Source: Marinobacter panjinensis
GTDB taxonomy: Bacteria > Pseudomonadota > Gammaproteobacteria > Pseudomonadales > Oleiphilaceae
DNA length: 64,000 nt
NCBI RefSeq assembly: GCF_005298175.1
Contig: NZ_SZYH01000001.1
Location: 1,426,001-1,490,000, forward strand
Direction of reading: 5' to 3'
Of the stretch, positions 10,576 through 21,297 are shown in pieces. The notes below the pieces were generated by a model. The model was not told where the DNA came from. It was given only the letters and a program-made list of their open reading frames with translations, and searched no databases. The number at the start of each line of letters is the position of its first letter. Within the stretch, counting starts at the first letter, position 1. Position numbers and translations under genes: made by a program.

Positions 10576-11533
10576 CCCCGGCGATATCATCCAACCCCAG
10601 CTTCAACATCAGCAAACGGTCGAGGCCCAGCGCCACCCCTGAACAGTCGGGAACGCCGGCATTCAGAGCCGCCAGAAATGCCTGGTCAACGGGCATTTCC
10701 GGCTTGCCAGCCGAACGTCGTGCCTGGTTGTCCGCTGCAAACCGCTGCTGCTGCTCATCCCCGTCGGTGAGCTCCCAGTAGCCGTTGCACAACTCTACCC
10801 CGCGTACATAGAGCTCGAAACGGTGCGCCTGGCGCAAACCGCCCTGCTCTGACACACGCGCCAACGCCGCCTGGGATTCCGGGTAGCCAGTGACAAACAC
10901 TGGCCCGGCTTCAGCCAAAGCCGGCTCAACCAGGCAACTCATCAGCAAATCCAGGTAGTCGTCCCGGGTAAAGGCGCGTAACTGTGCCGGCTCCATCCAC
11001 TGCTCGCAGCGGGCCGACAACTCACTGTCACTGGCCAGAAAAGGGTCGATGCCTGCAAAGCAAAGAAAAACCTCACGGTACCGCATCGTGCGTGGTGCCG
11101 CACAACCCAGCCAGCCGCACACCAGATCGGACACTTCCGCCATCAGATCAGAATCCGTGAACCCGGGCCGGTACCATTCAAGCAGAGAAAATTCAGGGTT
11201 GTGCCGGCGCCCGGATTCGCCGTTCCGGAAAACCCGTGCCACCTGATAGATGGGCCCGGAACCGGCGGCCAGCAGGCGCTTCATGTGATATTCGGGAGAG
11301 GTCTGGAGCCAGGCTTTTGCAAAGCCCCCCGCTACGGGAGTGGGACTGGCGGGGATGCAGTCGATGTTGATGTCGGTTACACCGTATCGACCCAGCACCG
11401 GCGTCTCCACTTCCATCACGCCCCGTTGTGCAAAAAAGCCGCGCACCCAGGCCAACTGGCGTGCACGGCTTTCAAGAGCAGCCAGAGACGCGGAAGGCTG
11501 CCAGGGAGGCGTTGCTTTCACTTCGGAAACCAA
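10547..11533 (-). CDS. epmA: EF-P-lysine ligase EpmA (PoxA/GenX)
   Basis: Class II lysyl-tRNA synthetase paralogue that attaches (R)-beta-lysine to Lys34 of EF-P. It has no anticodon-binding domain: the 328 residues are only the catalytic core (motif 2 region FRNGESGRRHNPEFSLLEWY, ELCNGYWELTDGDEQ and motif 3 GVALGLDRLLML). The frame opens with TTG at 11533, directly abutting the efp stop. A GTG at 11521 is an alternative, and no ATG is suitably placed, so the start is non-ATG. Its position just downstream of efp, with epmB on the other side, supports the assignment. Confidence 0.95.
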   Translation of the reverse strand: MVSEVKATPPWQPSASLAALESRARQLAWVRGFFAQRGVMEVETPVLGRYGVTDINIDCIPASPTPVAGGFAKAWLQTSPEYHMKRLLAAGSGPIYQVARVFRNGESGRRHNPEFSLLEWYRPGFTDSDLMAEVSDLVCGWLGCAAPRTMRYREVFLCFAGIDPFLASDSELSARCEQWMEPAQLRAFTRDDYLDLLMSCLVEPALAEAGPVFVTGYPESQAALARVSEQGGLRQAHRFELYVRGVELCNGYWELTDGDEQQQRFAADNQARRSAGKPEMPVDQAFLAALNAGVPDCSGVALGLDRLLMLKLGLDDIAGVIGFPADRA

Positions 11534-12109
11534 TCAGCCGCCTTTCACACGGTTGACGTATTCGCCGGAGCGGGTGTCTACCTTGAGTACCTCACCGATG
11601 GTTATGAACAGTGGCACGTTCACGACGGCACCGGTAGAGAGGGTTGCCGGCTTGGTGCCACCCTGGGCGGTATCGCCTTTCATGCCCGGGTCGGTATCCA
11701 CCACTTCCAGTTCAACAAAATTCGGCGGCGTCACCGTCAGCGGTGCGCCGTTATACAGCGTGACGGTATAAACGTCCTGCTCTTTCAGCCACTTGAGGGC
11801 ATCACCAACAGCCTTGGCATCCGCCGGGTATTGCTCGAACGAGCCGTCTGTCTTCATGAAGTGCCAGAACTCACCGTCTGTGTAAAGGTACTCCATTTCC
11901 AGATCGATGACGTCAGCGGCTTCCAGGCTTTCACCGGACTTGAAGGTGCGCTCCCACTGGCGATTGGTCATCAGGTTGCGCAGCTTGACGCGGTTGAATG
12001 CCTGACCCTTGCCGGGTTTTACGAATTCGTTATCGAGAATGATACAGGGATCTCCGTCCAGCAAAACCTTAAGACCGCCGCGGAATTCGTTGGTAGAATA
12101 TGAAGCCAT
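11534..12109 (-). CDS. efp: Translation elongation factor P
   Basis: tRNA-shaped factor that relieves ribosome stalling at polyproline. A longer frame opens at 12220, but the family begins at the ATG at 12109 ([12 protein letters not shown]), which has an AGGTGA ribosome site nine bases upstream; this gives 191 residues. The modification site is Lys34 in [10 protein letters not shown], consistent with beta-lysylation by the neighbouring EpmA and EpmB. The three domains (KOW-like, then two OB folds ending in [20 protein letters not shown]) are complete. Divergent from epmB, with 45 bases between start codons. Confidence 0.97.
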   Translation of the reverse strand: MASYSTNEFRGGLKVLLDGDPCIILDNEFVKPGKGQAFNRVKLRNLMTNRQWERTFKSGESLEAADVIDLEMEYLYTDGEFWHFMKTDGSFEQYPADAKAVGDALKWLKEQDVYTVTLYNGAPLTVTPPNFVELEVVDTDPGMKGDTAQGGTKPATLSTGAVVNVPLFITIGEVLKVDTRSGEYVNRVKGG

Positions 12110-12154
12110 GAAATTATCACCTGAAAAGATGCGTATAAAAATTCGAAGGTCGCT

Positions 12155-13195
12155 ATGATACAGCGAACCGCCACCCGTATAGAAGCCCGCCCAGTCGATC
12201 GTGATACGCGCAGCTGGCAACAGCTACTGTCAGCGTCTGTCACCACGCCAGAGGACCTGCTCAGGCGACTCCAACTTGACCCGGCCATCTGGCTGTCCGG
12301 TGCTACAGAAGGCCACCGGCTGTTTCCGCTGCGGGTACCGGAGCCCTATCTGCAACGCATCGTTCCGGGTGATCCGGCGGACCCGTTGTTACGGCAGGTT
12401 CTGCCGCTCTCTGCCGAAACCGTTGCGCAATCCGGATTTGTCCGTGATCCGTTACAGGAGAGCGAGTCGATGCAGGCGACCGGGCTGATCCGGAAATATC
12501 AGAGTCGCGCCCTGCTGATGGTTACCGGTCAATGTGCCATTAACTGTCGCTATTGCTTCCGCCGTCATTTCCCCTATGACGAACATCGGCTATCGCCGGA
12601 GGACCGGGTAGAAGCACTGACGACCCTGGCCAATGACAACCGCATCAATGAGGTAATATTCAGCGGGGGTGACCCGCTTGTCGCCAATGATCGATTGCTG
12701 TCATCCTGGGCCGAATCCCTGGCGGACATTTCCCATATCCGCCGCCTCAGGATTCACACACGGCTGCCGGTCGTGATTCCTCAGCGTGTTTGCGACTCGT
12801 TGCTGGCGTGGCTTTCCGCCAGCCGGCTGCAGATGGTCATGGTGATTCACGCCAATCATCCGGCGGAACTGGATAATGACACCCGGCTCGCCCTGGAGCG
12901 GCTGAAGGCCGCCGGCGTCACCCTGCTGAACCAGAGCGTCGTCCTTAAAGGTGTTAACGATTCGGCAGTCATATTGGCTGAACTGAGCGAGCGGTTGTTT
13001 GAATGTGGTGTGCTGCCCTATTACCTCCACGCTTTTGACCCGGTTGAAGGCGCACATCATTTCAGCGTCAGTGACGATAAGGCGCGGGAGCTGGTCCGGC
13101 AACTGATCGCTACACTCCCCGGATTCCTGGTCCCAAAGCTTGTCAGGGAACTGCCTGACCGCCCTGGGAAGACCCCGCTTGACCTTTTTGCGTGA
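12155..13195 (+). CDS. epmB: EF-P beta-lysylation protein EpmB (lysine 2,3-aminomutase-like)
   Basis: Radical SAM, PLP-dependent aminomutase that converts (S)-alpha-lysine to (R)-beta-lysine for EF-P modification. The 346-residue protein has the radical SAM cysteines C127, C131 and C134 in [11 protein letters not shown], then [29 protein letters not shown] and [13 protein letters not shown]. It is divergent from efp, so the substrate protein and two of the modifying enzymes are contiguous. The hydroxylase gene epmC is not in this window. Confidence 0.96.
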   Translation: MIQRTATRIEARPVDRDTRSWQQLLSASVTTPEDLLRRLQLDPAIWLSGATEGHRLFPLRVPEPYLQRIVPGDPADPLLRQVLPLSAETVAQSGFVRDPLQESESMQATGLIRKYQSRALLMVTGQCAINCRYCFRRHFPYDEHRLSPEDRVEALTTLANDNRINEVIFSGGDPLVANDRLLSSWAESLADISHIRRLRIHTRLPVVIPQRVCDSLLAWLSASRLQMVMVIHANHPAELDNDTRLALERLKAAGVTLLNQSVVLKGVNDSAVILAELSERLFECGVLPYYLHAFDPVEGAHHFSVSDDKARELVRQLIATLPGFLVPKLVRELPDRPGKTPLDLFA

Positions 13196-13364
13196 CACAT
13201 TTGGCAAAGTTGGCCCAAATTTACTTGTTAAACATTGTCAACTCGTGCTTTTCTCGCTTTTTGTTATGCGTTTGCTATTTTAGAGTGCAATGAGTGATAA
13301 CAATAAAAAACTGTATTTTCGGCGTTTTCCCATAAATACCCGCAGGCGCCAGAAGGCATAGCCT

Positions 13365-15242
13365 GTGGCTCGTGGCGCAAACCGGAGTACCAACCGTGGT
13401 CCAGACAATTGGCGTGAACTCATGGAAGGCATGATCCTGAAACCCGATCTCCGTGTTCCTGAACAGAAAACGGCGAGTCTCTCTTTTTGCCAGACATCAC
13501 CAAAGGCCTTCAGGGACTGGGTCAACCAGCTGCCCATGGCCAATATTGGGGAGGCTTCGCGGCAGCTCTACCACGCCATTATCGAGCTCAACCACCTGTT
13601 TATCGCGCCGCAACAGCGTCTTCAACTACTGGAACTGATTCGCCCGAAAATACACTTTGTCTGCTCCGAACTGTCGAGGCACTATCTGGGTATGGCCATT
13701 GCGCTGCCTGAAAAGCAGCGCAAGATTGCCAACCTGTCCCAGGCACTCCAGCTTCACGCAGCCAGCGGCTACAAGCTCTGTGTCCTGGAGTTTCTGGATA
13801 ATGGCGGGCTGGACAAGCACAGGAAAGCGGTGGCCACAGCGATTCACCGGGCCGTTTCTGAGCTGGCAGCCACTATTGTGCGATCCCACCAACTGTATTG
13901 CCCCAGCCCGGCACAGAGCTGGCTGGAATGTCATCGCCTGTTCCGGTTTGCCCATCGCAACAAGCTCAACGGGCTGTCTGTCGACGATGAAACCCTGAGC
14001 CACCGTCGCACCAGCTCGGTAGAGGACAGTTACAAGCGTATTCTGCTACTTGGCTGCGCCCGGCCCAACCAGTTGCGGCAAGCGGAACTGGCGCAGGTCT
14101 ACGACCTGTTCGAAAACTGGACTCATCTCGTTTCCTGTGGCCCAGAGACAGACAACGACAGCCTGTTTGTGGTGAATATGGAGCGGGACACTGCGCCCAT
14201 TTACCGCAGCCTGCTGGAGCAGAAGCCCGGAAATGACAGTTACAACTTCGATACCCGTGAACTGTCAGAACACATCATCGAGTCACTGCACTCCCGTCAC
14301 CACAGGAATGGCCACGCTGCCAGCAATCTGGAGCTTCCATCCCGGGTCAGTGACACGCTGCTGACCCATCTCAGCCAGGCGCTGGGCATTCTCGCGAAGC
14401 GGAATTTCAACCGCATTTCCAGCCAGGGAACCCTGGAAATATGCGTGGGGCTGACAGCCACCCACTTTTACGTGGCGGGCGCCAAGACATTCAATGAGTT
14501 TGTCAGTGGCAATGACAGTGGCCACCATGAGCATGGCCATGATCAGGACAATCAGTTCATGAGATCATCACGTCGGCGGGAAGACGCCTGGGCCGGAGCC
14601 CATGATGCCGGCCCCAACGACGACCCGATCCAGTCAGCGGATACCCCCATCAACTTCCGCAACAGCATTGGCGCCACACCCGACAGCGAGCATGACCGCA
14701 GGCGCCCACAGTCTCACCATGCCCTGCTGATCAACACCAGCCCCGGCGGCTACTGCGTCGGCTGGGAGACCAACGTGCCGGCGTCGCTGCAGGCCGGAGA
14801 AATACTCGGGGTTCGTGAGCAGTCCAACCATCCCTGGAGTATCGCCGTGGTGCGCTGGATACGCCAGGTTCGCAACCAGGGCACCCAGGTGGGTATCGAA
14901 CTGCTGGCTCCCAGTGCGGCGCCCTGCGGTGTACGTCTGATCCAGAAAGTGGGCAACAGCAGCGAATACCTAAGGGGCCTGTTATTGCCAGAGATCAGCG
15001 TGGTTAACCAGGCGGCGACCCTGATCACACCACGGCTTCCGTTTCAGTCCGGGAGCCGGATATCGCTGCTCCACGACGGCCGCGAGGATCAGGGCACACT
15101 TTCCCGCAAGATCTCCGCAACCGGAAGCATCAGCCAGTTCGAGCTCAAGCTTCAGAATAGCGGAGCTGAAACCACGCACGCCATGCCGGCTGCGACAGCT
15201 GCCAGCGAGGATGAGTTTGATTCGCTGTGGCCGTCACTCTAA
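13365..15242 (+). CDS. PilZ-like domain protein upstream of fimX (PA4958-type)
   Basis: Large protein of 625 residues with unknown biochemical role. The C-terminal third (about 445-530) looks like a PilZ-type beta barrel: it carries the INTSPGGYCVG stretch, resembling the PilZ NxSxxG signature, and then WIRQVRNQGTQVGIELL. The N-terminal 400 residues are mostly helical with no recognised catalytic motif, and a His/Asp/Ser-rich linker sits near 375-440. The GTG at 13365 follows AGAAGG with eight bases; ATGs at 13422 and 13431 are alternatives. Its place directly before a FimX-type gene matches P. aeruginosa PA4958-PA4959 as I recall it, suggesting a c-di-GMP or type IV pilus connection. Confidence 0.72.
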   Translation: MARGANRSTNRGPDNWRELMEGMILKPDLRVPEQKTASLSFCQTSPKAFRDWVNQLPMANIGEASRQLYHAIIELNHLFIAPQQRLQLLELIRPKIHFVCSELSRHYLGMAIALPEKQRKIANLSQALQLHAASGYKLCVLEFLDNGGLDKHRKAVATAIHRAVSELAATIVRSHQLYCPSPAQSWLECHRLFRFAHRNKLNGLSVDDETLSHRRTSSVEDSYKRILLLGCARPNQLRQAELAQVYDLFENWTHLVSCGPETDNDSLFVVNMERDTAPIYRSLLEQKPGNDSYNFDTRELSEHIIESLHSRHHRNGHAASNLELPSRVSDTLLTHLSQALGILAKRNFNRISSQGTLEICVGLTATHFYVAGAKTFNEFVSGNDSGHHEHGHDQDNQFMRSSRRREDAWAGAHDAGPNDDPIQSADTPINFRNSIGATPDSEHDRRRPQSHHALLINTSPGGYCVGWETNVPASLQAGEILGVREQSNHPWSIAVVRWIRQVRNQGTQVGIELLAPSAAPCGVRLIQKVGNSSEYLRGLLLPEISVVNQAATLITPRLPFQSGSRISLLHDGREDQGTLSRKISATGSISQFELKLQNSGAETTHAMPAATAASEDEFDSLWPSL

Positions 15243-15264
15243 GTCTGCATTTCAGACAATCGGA

Positions 15265-15282
15265 GGCGCTACGGCTGGCGCC
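15265..15282. terminator. Weak hairpin after the PilZ-like gene
   Basis: Perfect five-base inverted repeat (GGCGC at 15265-15269, GCGCC at 15278-15282) beginning 22 bases past the stop codon and followed by AAGGGTTGTTATT. The stem is short and the T-run weak, so this is only a possible terminator for the upstream gene. Confidence 0.3.
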
Positions 15283-15332
15283 AAGGGTTGTTATTAAACG
15301 GTAACCCCTGCATCATTCAGCGTTAGTGAAAG

Positions 15333-15375
15333 GCCGGCTCTGTACTAGCAACTCTGTACCTGAAATAGAGCCGGC
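15333..15375. promoter_or_regulatory. Inverted repeat in the fimX leader
   Basis: Perfect nine-base arms, GCCGGCTCT at 15333-15341 and AGAGCCGGC at 15367-15375, separated by 25 bases and ending 32 bases before the fimX start codon. It has no following T-run, so it may be a leader hairpin or a spaced protein-binding dyad rather than a terminator. Confidence 0.35.
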
Positions 15376-15407
15376 ACAGTTAACGCGTATCACGAGACAT
15401 CTGACGA

Positions 15408-17495
15408 ATGCAGAAAAAGAACGCAACCGTACACCTGCTGATCCTTGACCCCTCACAAAACGATGCCGAGACTCTTGTGAGCCTGCTCCGGAACTCCGGC
15501 AAGGCCACGCGGGCCCATCGCATCACCTCTGAGGAAGATCTGGAGGAAACCCTGAAAGCAGGCAACTGGGACCTGTTACTGGCGCGGGACGACGCGGACC
15601 AGGAATTCGGTCCTGACGGCGCCCTGGCCATGATTCGTCGCTTGGACAAGGATATCCCGTCGGTACTGCTGACCAGTGAATTCAACCGTGAGCGCACGGT
15701 CGCCGTCATGAAAGCCGGTGCCCACGATGCCGTGCCCTTCGAGAATACCGATCAACTGGTGCTGGTGGTTAACCGCGAACTGAGTGCACTCGAGGACCGT
15801 CGTCGGCGCAGAACCCTGGAATCACACCTGCGTGAAGCCGAGCAGCGTTGCCAGTTGTTGCTGGAAAGCTCCAAGGACGCCATTGCCTATATCAATGATG
15901 GCATGCACATCTATGCCAACCAGTCCTACATGGAGTTCCTTGGCTACGACGATATTGACGACCTGATCTGTATACCGGTGCTGGATACCCTGACCCCGGA
16001 AAGCCAGGAAAAATACAAGGAGTTCATGAAGTCCTTTGCCGAAAGTGGTGAAGACGGCATGACCATGAACTGCGTGGCCCGCCGTAGTGATGACCAGGAA
16101 CTCAACGTCACCATGTCGGTGTCAGCGGCCACTTACGACGGTGAAATCTGTACCCAGATTGTGATCCAGCCCGAACACAGCGACGCTGAGCTGGAGGAGA
16201 AGATTCGCCAGATCAGCAGTCAGGATCTGCTGACCGGTCTGTTCAACAGGCAATACCTGATGGACGCGCTTGGCCAGGCCATTGCGAAAGCCGGCAAAGA
16301 CAATCAGACCGGCGCCCTGGCCTACATCGCCCTTGATAATTTCATGAGCCTGAAGGGCCAGGTGGGCATTGCCGGCGCGGATCTCATGCTGGGAGATCTG
16401 GCCACCCTGCTCAAGGAGCAGACGCCCGAGAACATGATTCTCGCCCGCCTCAGCGATGACGCTTTCTGCCTGCTTTGTCAGCCCTGCGAAGAAAAAACCC
16501 TGGCAGATCTGTGTGAGGCCCTCTGCAAGAAAGTAGAGGACCACCTGTTTGATATCAATGGCCGCACGGTACAGCTGACACTGAGCATCGGTGTTGCCGC
16601 TATTACCGAGAATGCACCCAAGGCCCCTGACCTGATGGGCCGGGCTCATACCGCTTCCTCGGAGCTGAAGAAGAAAGAGGGCCACGAGCAGGGCAACGGT
16701 GTTCTGGTTTACAACCCTGCCGACTATGAATCGATGGATGAAAGCAACTCCGTCGACGCCATACAGAAAGCCCTGGACGACAACCGCTTCCGGCTTCTGT
16801 TCCAGCCCATCATCAACCTGAGAGGCGAAGGCGAAGAGCACTACGAAGCGTTTGTCAGAATGCTGAACAAGGACAATGAAGAGGTTTCGCCCTACGACTT
16901 CCTGCCGCCCGTCGGCCCCTCGGAAATGGCCATCAAGATAGACCGCTGGGTGATCCTGCAAACGATCAAACAGTTGTCCAGCCACCGCTCACGTGGCCAT
17001 GACACGCGGCTGTTCCTGAACGTGACGGCAGAAACCCTGGAGGACAAAACGTTCACGCCATGGCTGAGCGTGGCATTGAAGGCAGCCCGCCTGCCGGGTG
17101 ACTCACTGATTTTCCAGATTCGTGAAGGTGACGCAAACAACTTCATGAAACAGGCCAAGGAATTTGCCAAAGCTGTTCATGAGTTGCACGCCAAGGTCTC
17201 GATCTGTCAGTTCGGGTGCGCACTGAATCCCTTCAATACCCTGAAGCATATCGACGTGGATTATGTGAAGATTGACGGTTCGTTTACCGAAGAACTTCAG
17301 AAGAAGGATGAAGCCAAGGAAGAGGTCAAGGAGATGATCAAGAGCCTGCAAAGCGCCGGCAAGCTGACCATCGTGCCGCTGGTGGAAAACGCCGGCGTTC
17401 TGGCAACCCTGTGGCAGGCCGGTGTGAATTATATCCAGGGCTACTACCTGCAGGCGCCGGTTCCGGAAATGAACTACGACTTCGGCGATCACTAG
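15408..17495 (+). CDS. fimX: FimX-type REC-PAS-GGDEF-EAL protein with degenerate active sites
   Basis: Probable c-di-GMP effector controlling type IV pilus assembly and twitching, by homology with FimX. Of its 695 residues, a response-receiver-like domain occupies about 8-125, PAS about 140-255, GGDEF about 265-430 and EAL about 450-690. Both catalytic signatures are altered: the GGDEF loop reads LSDDAF and the EAL signature reads EAF (YEAFVRML), so the protein should bind rather than make or efficiently cleave c-di-GMP. No DDFG-type metal motif is seen in the EAL domain (SICQFGCALNPF instead). It is followed convergently by serB, the same neighbourhood as P. aeruginosa fimX-serB. Confidence 0.88.
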   Translation: MQKKNATVHLLILDPSQNDAETLVSLLRNSGKATRAHRITSEEDLEETLKAGNWDLLLARDDADQEFGPDGALAMIRRLDKDIPSVLLTSEFNRERTVAVMKAGAHDAVPFENTDQLVLVVNRELSALEDRRRRRTLESHLREAEQRCQLLLESSKDAIAYINDGMHIYANQSYMEFLGYDDIDDLICIPVLDTLTPESQEKYKEFMKSFAESGEDGMTMNCVARRSDDQELNVTMSVSAATYDGEICTQIVIQPEHSDAELEEKIRQISSQDLLTGLFNRQYLMDALGQAIAKAGKDNQTGALAYIALDNFMSLKGQVGIAGADLMLGDLATLLKEQTPENMILARLSDDAFCLLCQPCEEKTLADLCEALCKKVEDHLFDINGRTVQLTLSIGVAAITENAPKAPDLMGRAHTASSELKKKEGHEQGNGVLVYNPADYESMDESNSVDAIQKALDDNRFRLLFQPIINLRGEGEEHYEAFVRMLNKDNEEVSPYDFLPPVGPSEMAIKIDRWVILQTIKQLSSHRSRGHDTRLFLNVTAETLEDKTFTPWLSVALKAARLPGDSLIFQIREGDANNFMKQAKEFAKAVHELHAKVSICQFGCALNPFNTLKHIDVDYVKIDGSFTEELQKKDEAKEEVKEMIKSLQSAGKLTIVPLVENAGVLATLWQAGVNYIQGYYLQAPVPEMNYDFGDH

Positions 17496-17502
17496 CCCTC
17501 AG

Positions 17503-17542
17503 CATCGGGACGGGCCGGCCCTTTGGCCAGCCCGTCCCGATG
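17503..17542. terminator. Hairpin between convergent fimX and serB
   Basis: Perfect 13-base inverted repeat: CATCGGGACGGGC at 17503-17515 pairs with GCCCGTCCCGATG at 17530-17542. It starts eight bases after the fimX stop and ends one base before the serB stop, so it can serve both convergent genes. There is no strong T-run on either side. Confidence 0.6.
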
Positions 17543-17543
17543 A

Positions 17544-18764
17544 TTACTTCCCTATCTGAAGGCTGTCGTTTTCCCTGTACCCGATCAGATAGAGAATGGC
17601 GTCCAGCCCCAGGGTCGAGATGGAGTGGCGGGCGGACTCCTTGACCAGTGGCTTTGCCCGAAACGCAACGCCCAGGCCAGCCTGGCTCAGCATGGGCAGG
17701 TCGTTGGCACCATCACCGACGGCAATCACCTGTTCCCGTGAGATATGCTCGCGTTCCGCAATTTCCAGAAGCAGTTCCGCTTTGCGCCTGCCATCGACAA
17801 TCTGCCCGGCCACGCGGCCAGTGACCTTGCCATTCTCGATTTCCAGCTCATTGGCATAAACGTAATCAATGCCCAACTTCTGCTGCAGATGATGGGCAAA
17901 GTAGGTGAAGCCGCCGGACAGAATCGCCGTGCGATAACCCAGCGACTTCAGGCTCAGGATCAGATGCTCTGCGCCCTCGGTCAGACGCAGGCGCGCGGCA
18001 ATCCCTTCCAGCACCGACTCGTCCAGACCCTTGAGCAGGGCCAGGCGTTCTGCAAAGCTCTGACTGAAGTCCAGTTCCCCCTGCATGGCGCGCTCGGTAA
18101 TCTCTGCCACCTGGGGGCCCACACCTGCTTCAAGCGCCAGCTCGTCGATCACCTCGGCGTCAATCAGCGTGGAGTCCATATCGAACACCACCAGCCGCCG
18201 GTTGCGGCGGAAAATGGAATCTTCCTGGAAGGCAATGTCCACGTTCATTTCACCGGCAATGTGCAGAAAATCAGCGCGCAGCTGTTCCAGGTCAGAAGGT
18301 GTCCCCCTGACGGAGAACTCCACACAGGCAATGCGGTTGTCTGAGGGATTCAGTGACGGCCGGGCCGAAAGCCGGCTGATGTTGTCGATATTCAGGCCAT
18401 GGCGGGCGGTAATGGCCGACACCCGCGCAATCTGCTCGGCCTTGATATCCCGCGACAGCAAGGTGACTATGTAACAGGCACGGTTGCGGCCCTCCGCCCA
18501 CTGCTGATACTCATCGATAGTGATGGGCGCAAAGCGCACCTGCAGGTCCAGTGAATGCAGCCGGAACAACAGGTCACGGATCACCGGTGAGGACTTGGAC
18601 TCGTCGGGGATTTCGATCAGGATTCCCCAGGTAAGGTGGTCGTGAATCACCGCCTGGCCAATATCCAGAATCCGTACATGGTACTGCCCCATGATGCCGG
18701 TAATCTCGGACGTCAGACCAGGTTTGTCGCGCCCCGACACGTTAATCAGAACCAGCTCACTCAC
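17544..18764 (-). CDS. serB: Phosphoserine phosphatase SerB
   Basis: HAD-superfamily phosphatase for the last step of serine synthesis. The frame extends upstream within parC, but homology begins with the GTG at 18764 ([19 protein letters not shown]), giving 406 residues, close to the long Pseudomonas SerB. The first 170 residues hold ACT-type regulatory folds ([18 protein letters not shown] and [17 protein letters not shown]). The catalytic domain has [19 protein letters not shown], with the nucleophilic Asp, then [14 protein letters not shown] and [18 protein letters not shown]. The start overlaps the parC stop by eight bases, implying coupling. serA, the first enzyme of the pathway, lies at the far right of the window. 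Confidence 0.95.
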   Translation of the reverse strand: MSELVLINVSGRDKPGLTSEITGIMGQYHVRILDIGQAVIHDHLTWGILIEIPDESKSSPVIRDLLFRLHSLDLQVRFAPITIDEYQQWAEGRNRACYIVTLLSRDIKAEQIARVSAITARHGLNIDNISRLSARPSLNPSDNRIACVEFSVRGTPSDLEQLRADFLHIAGEMNVDIAFQEDSIFRRNRRLVVFDMDSTLIDAEVIDELALEAGVGPQVAEITERAMQGELDFSQSFAERLALLKGLDESVLEGIAARLRLTEGAEHLILSLKSLGYRTAILSGGFTYFAHHLQQKLGIDYVYANELEIENGKVTGRVAGQIVDGRRKAELLLEIAEREHISREQVIAVGDGANDLPMLSQAGLGVAFRAKPLVKESARHSISTLGLDAILYLIGYRENDSLQIGK

Positions 18765-21072
18765 TGTCAGGCTGCTCCTCTGCACTTGCTGCGTCAGCGG
18801 CTTCGGCAGCATTGCTGGCCGACTGGATGACATCAATGGCATCCACCCGCTGGAGTCCACGGGGCAGCTTGTGGCCACGACGGCCGCGCTCGCCCAGGTA
18901 ATGCTCCAGATCGCTGAACTGCAGGCCCATCTTGCGCTTGCCGGCGCGAATTTCCAGTTGGTCATCTTCGGCAAACACCGCAACGGCCACCACGTACTCT
19001 TCCCGGTTCTGCACCCGCGCAGAGGGAATGCTGATGATCTTGTTGCCCTTACCCTTCGACAACTCCGGCAACTCACTCAGAGGGAACACCAGCATCCGGC
19101 CCTCGTTGGAAATCGCGCCCAGGTACAGTGGTTTCTCAGAGTCCGGCACGGTCACCGGCGGCATGATTTCCGCCCCTTTCGGCACCGACACCACCGCTTT
19201 GCCGTTGCGATTCTTGCTGATCATGTCGTTCAGGGAGGTCACAAACCCGTAGCCACCGTCTGTAACGAGCAACACCTTGCGGGCCGGATCGCCCATCAGC
19301 AGGCCGGAGAAAGTCGCGCCCGAAGGTGGGTTAATGCGACCACTCAGTGGCTCGCCCTGCCCCCTGGCAGACGGGAGCGAGTGGGCAACCAGGGAATAGG
19401 CGCGCCCGGTGGAATCCAGGAACACCGCCTGCTGGTTATTGCGCCCTTTCGCGGCCATGGCAAACTTGTCGCCGGCCTTGTAGCTAAGGCCCTCCGGCTC
19501 AATATCGTGGCCCTTGGCCGCCCTGACCCAACCTTTCTCGGACAGCACAACCGTCACCGGATCATTGGATACCAGTTCGGTTTCGCTGAAGGCCCTTGCC
19601 TCGCTGCGCTCAACAATCGGCGAGCGGCGGTCGTCGCCATAGGTTTCTGCATCCGCCAGCAGCTCATCCTTGATCAGCTCTCGCAGGCGGTCCTCTGACC
19701 CCAGAATGGCCTGGAGCTCATCCCGCTCGGCGGCCAGCTCGTCCTGCTCACCACGGATTTTCATTTCCTCGAGCTTGGCCAGGTGGCGCAATTTAAGCTC
19801 GAGAATGGCTTCGGCCTGCTCTTCCGACAGCCCGAAGCGGGAGATCAGTTCAGCCTTGGGCTTATCTTCGTAACGGATAATCGCGATGACTTCATCGATA
19901 TTCAGGTAGGCAACCAGCAGGCCTTCAAGGATATGCAGGCGTGCCAGTACCTTGTCGAGGCGATGCTGGAGGCGCCGGGTAACCGTGGTGCGACGAAAGC
20001 TCAGCCATTCCGTCAGCATGACCCTCAGGCCCTTCACGGCCGGTCGGCCGTCGTTGCCGATCACGTTGATGTTGACCCGGTAGGTTTTCTCCAGATCGGT
20101 ACTGGCAAACAGGTGGGCCATCAGCCCTTCCTGGTCCACCCGGTTGGAGCGGGGCACAATCACCAGCCGGGTCGGGTTTTCATGGTCCGATTCATCCCGC
20201 AGGTCCGCCACCATGGGCAGCTTCTTGGTCTGCATCTGCTGGGCGATCTGCTCCAGTACCCGGTTTCCGGAGACCTGGTGTGGCAGGTCCGTCACCACGA
20301 TTTCGCCGCTTTCGTTGATCCAGCGGGCACGCATCCGCAGCGAACCCTTGCCGGTTTCATACATCTGCCGGATGTCCTTGCGGGGGGTGATGATCTCCGC
20401 ATACGTCGGGAAATCCGGGCCTTTGACGTGCTCACACAGGTCGTCTGTGGTGGCATCCGGCTGGTCGAGCAGACGCACACAGGCGGCCGTAATTTCCCGC
20501 ACATTGTGGGGGGGTATATCCGTTGCCATACCCACCGCAATACCGGTGGTACCGTTCAGCAGAACGTGGGGCAATCGGGCGGGCAACACCGACGGTTCAT
20601 CCATGGTGCCATCAAAGTTCGGCACCCAGTCCACCGTGCCCTGCCCCAGCTCACTGAGCAGGACATCGGCAAATTTGGCCAGACGGGATTCCGTATAACG
20701 CATGGCGGCGAAGGATTTGGGGTCGTCAGGTGCCCCCCAGTTGCCCTGGCCGTCGACCAGCGGATAGCGGTATGAGAACGGCTGGGCCATCAGTACCATG
20801 GCCTCGTAACAGGCGCTGTCACCGTGAGGGTGAAACTTACCCAGAACATCACCGACCGTACGGGCGGACTTCTTGTACTTCGACGTGGACTTGAGGCCGA
20901 GCTCGGACATGGCATAGATGATCCGGCGCTGAACCGGCTTCAGGCCGTCACCCACGTTGGGTAATGCCCTGTCGAGAATGACGTACATGGAGTAATCAAG
21001 GTAGGCCTTCTCGGTGTAGTCCCTCAATGAAACCCGCTCAAAGCCTTCATCCGTGGTCTGAAACTCTGGCAT
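18757..21072 (-). CDS. parC: DNA topoisomerase IV subunit A
   Basis: DNA-cleaving subunit of topoisomerase IV, which decatenates daughter chromosomes. The ATG at 21072 ([20 protein letters not shown]) has an AGGGG site, so the in-frame codons back to 21117 are unlikely to be used; the protein is 771 residues. The quinolone-resistance region reads [10 protein letters not shown] with Ser86 and Glu90, the susceptible form. The catalytic tyrosine is in [10 protein letters not shown]. The C-terminal beta-pinwheel region follows after about residue 490. Overlaps serB by eight bases. parE lies almost 10 kb away on the same strand, separated by accessory genes. Confidence 0.97.
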   Translation of the reverse strand: MPEFQTTDEGFERVSLRDYTEKAYLDYSMYVILDRALPNVGDGLKPVQRRIIYAMSELGLKSTSKYKKSARTVGDVLGKFHPHGDSACYEAMVLMAQPFSYRYPLVDGQGNWGAPDDPKSFAAMRYTESRLAKFADVLLSELGQGTVDWVPNFDGTMDEPSVLPARLPHVLLNGTTGIAVGMATDIPPHNVREITAACVRLLDQPDATTDDLCEHVKGPDFPTYAEIITPRKDIRQMYETGKGSLRMRARWINESGEIVVTDLPHQVSGNRVLEQIAQQMQTKKLPMVADLRDESDHENPTRLVIVPRSNRVDQEGLMAHLFASTDLEKTYRVNINVIGNDGRPAVKGLRVMLTEWLSFRRTTVTRRLQHRLDKVLARLHILEGLLVAYLNIDEVIAIIRYEDKPKAELISRFGLSEEQAEAILELKLRHLAKLEEMKIRGEQDELAAERDELQAILGSEDRLRELIKDELLADAETYGDDRRSPIVERSEARAFSETELVSNDPVTVVLSEKGWVRAAKGHDIEPEGLSYKAGDKFAMAAKGRNNQQAVFLDSTGRAYSLVAHSLPSARGQGEPLSGRINPPSGATFSGLLMGDPARKVLLVTDGGYGFVTSLNDMISKNRNGKAVVSVPKGAEIMPPVTVPDSEKPLYLGAISNEGRMLVFPLSELPELSKGKGNKIISIPSARVQNREEYVVAVAVFAEDDQLEIRAGKRKMGLQFSDLEHYLGERGRRGHKLPRGLQRVDAIDVIQSASNAAEAADAASAEEQPDSE

Positions 21073-21297
21073 GGATGCCCCTTTGTTGCGTGACTTGCGT
21101 GAGTTGCGTGATATCAATTCCGCTGGTTACCCGGCCGGCAGCCGGAGGGCACATTATATGGAGGCGGGGGCGGATACACCAACACCCTGTCGGATTTCCA
21201 ATAGCGGAATTCCCGCATGGAGACAGTTTAACGCTCACCGTATGCTCGCAATCAGTAAAACGATGACCCGTTTCACGACATCCGAGAGTGGAGAACT

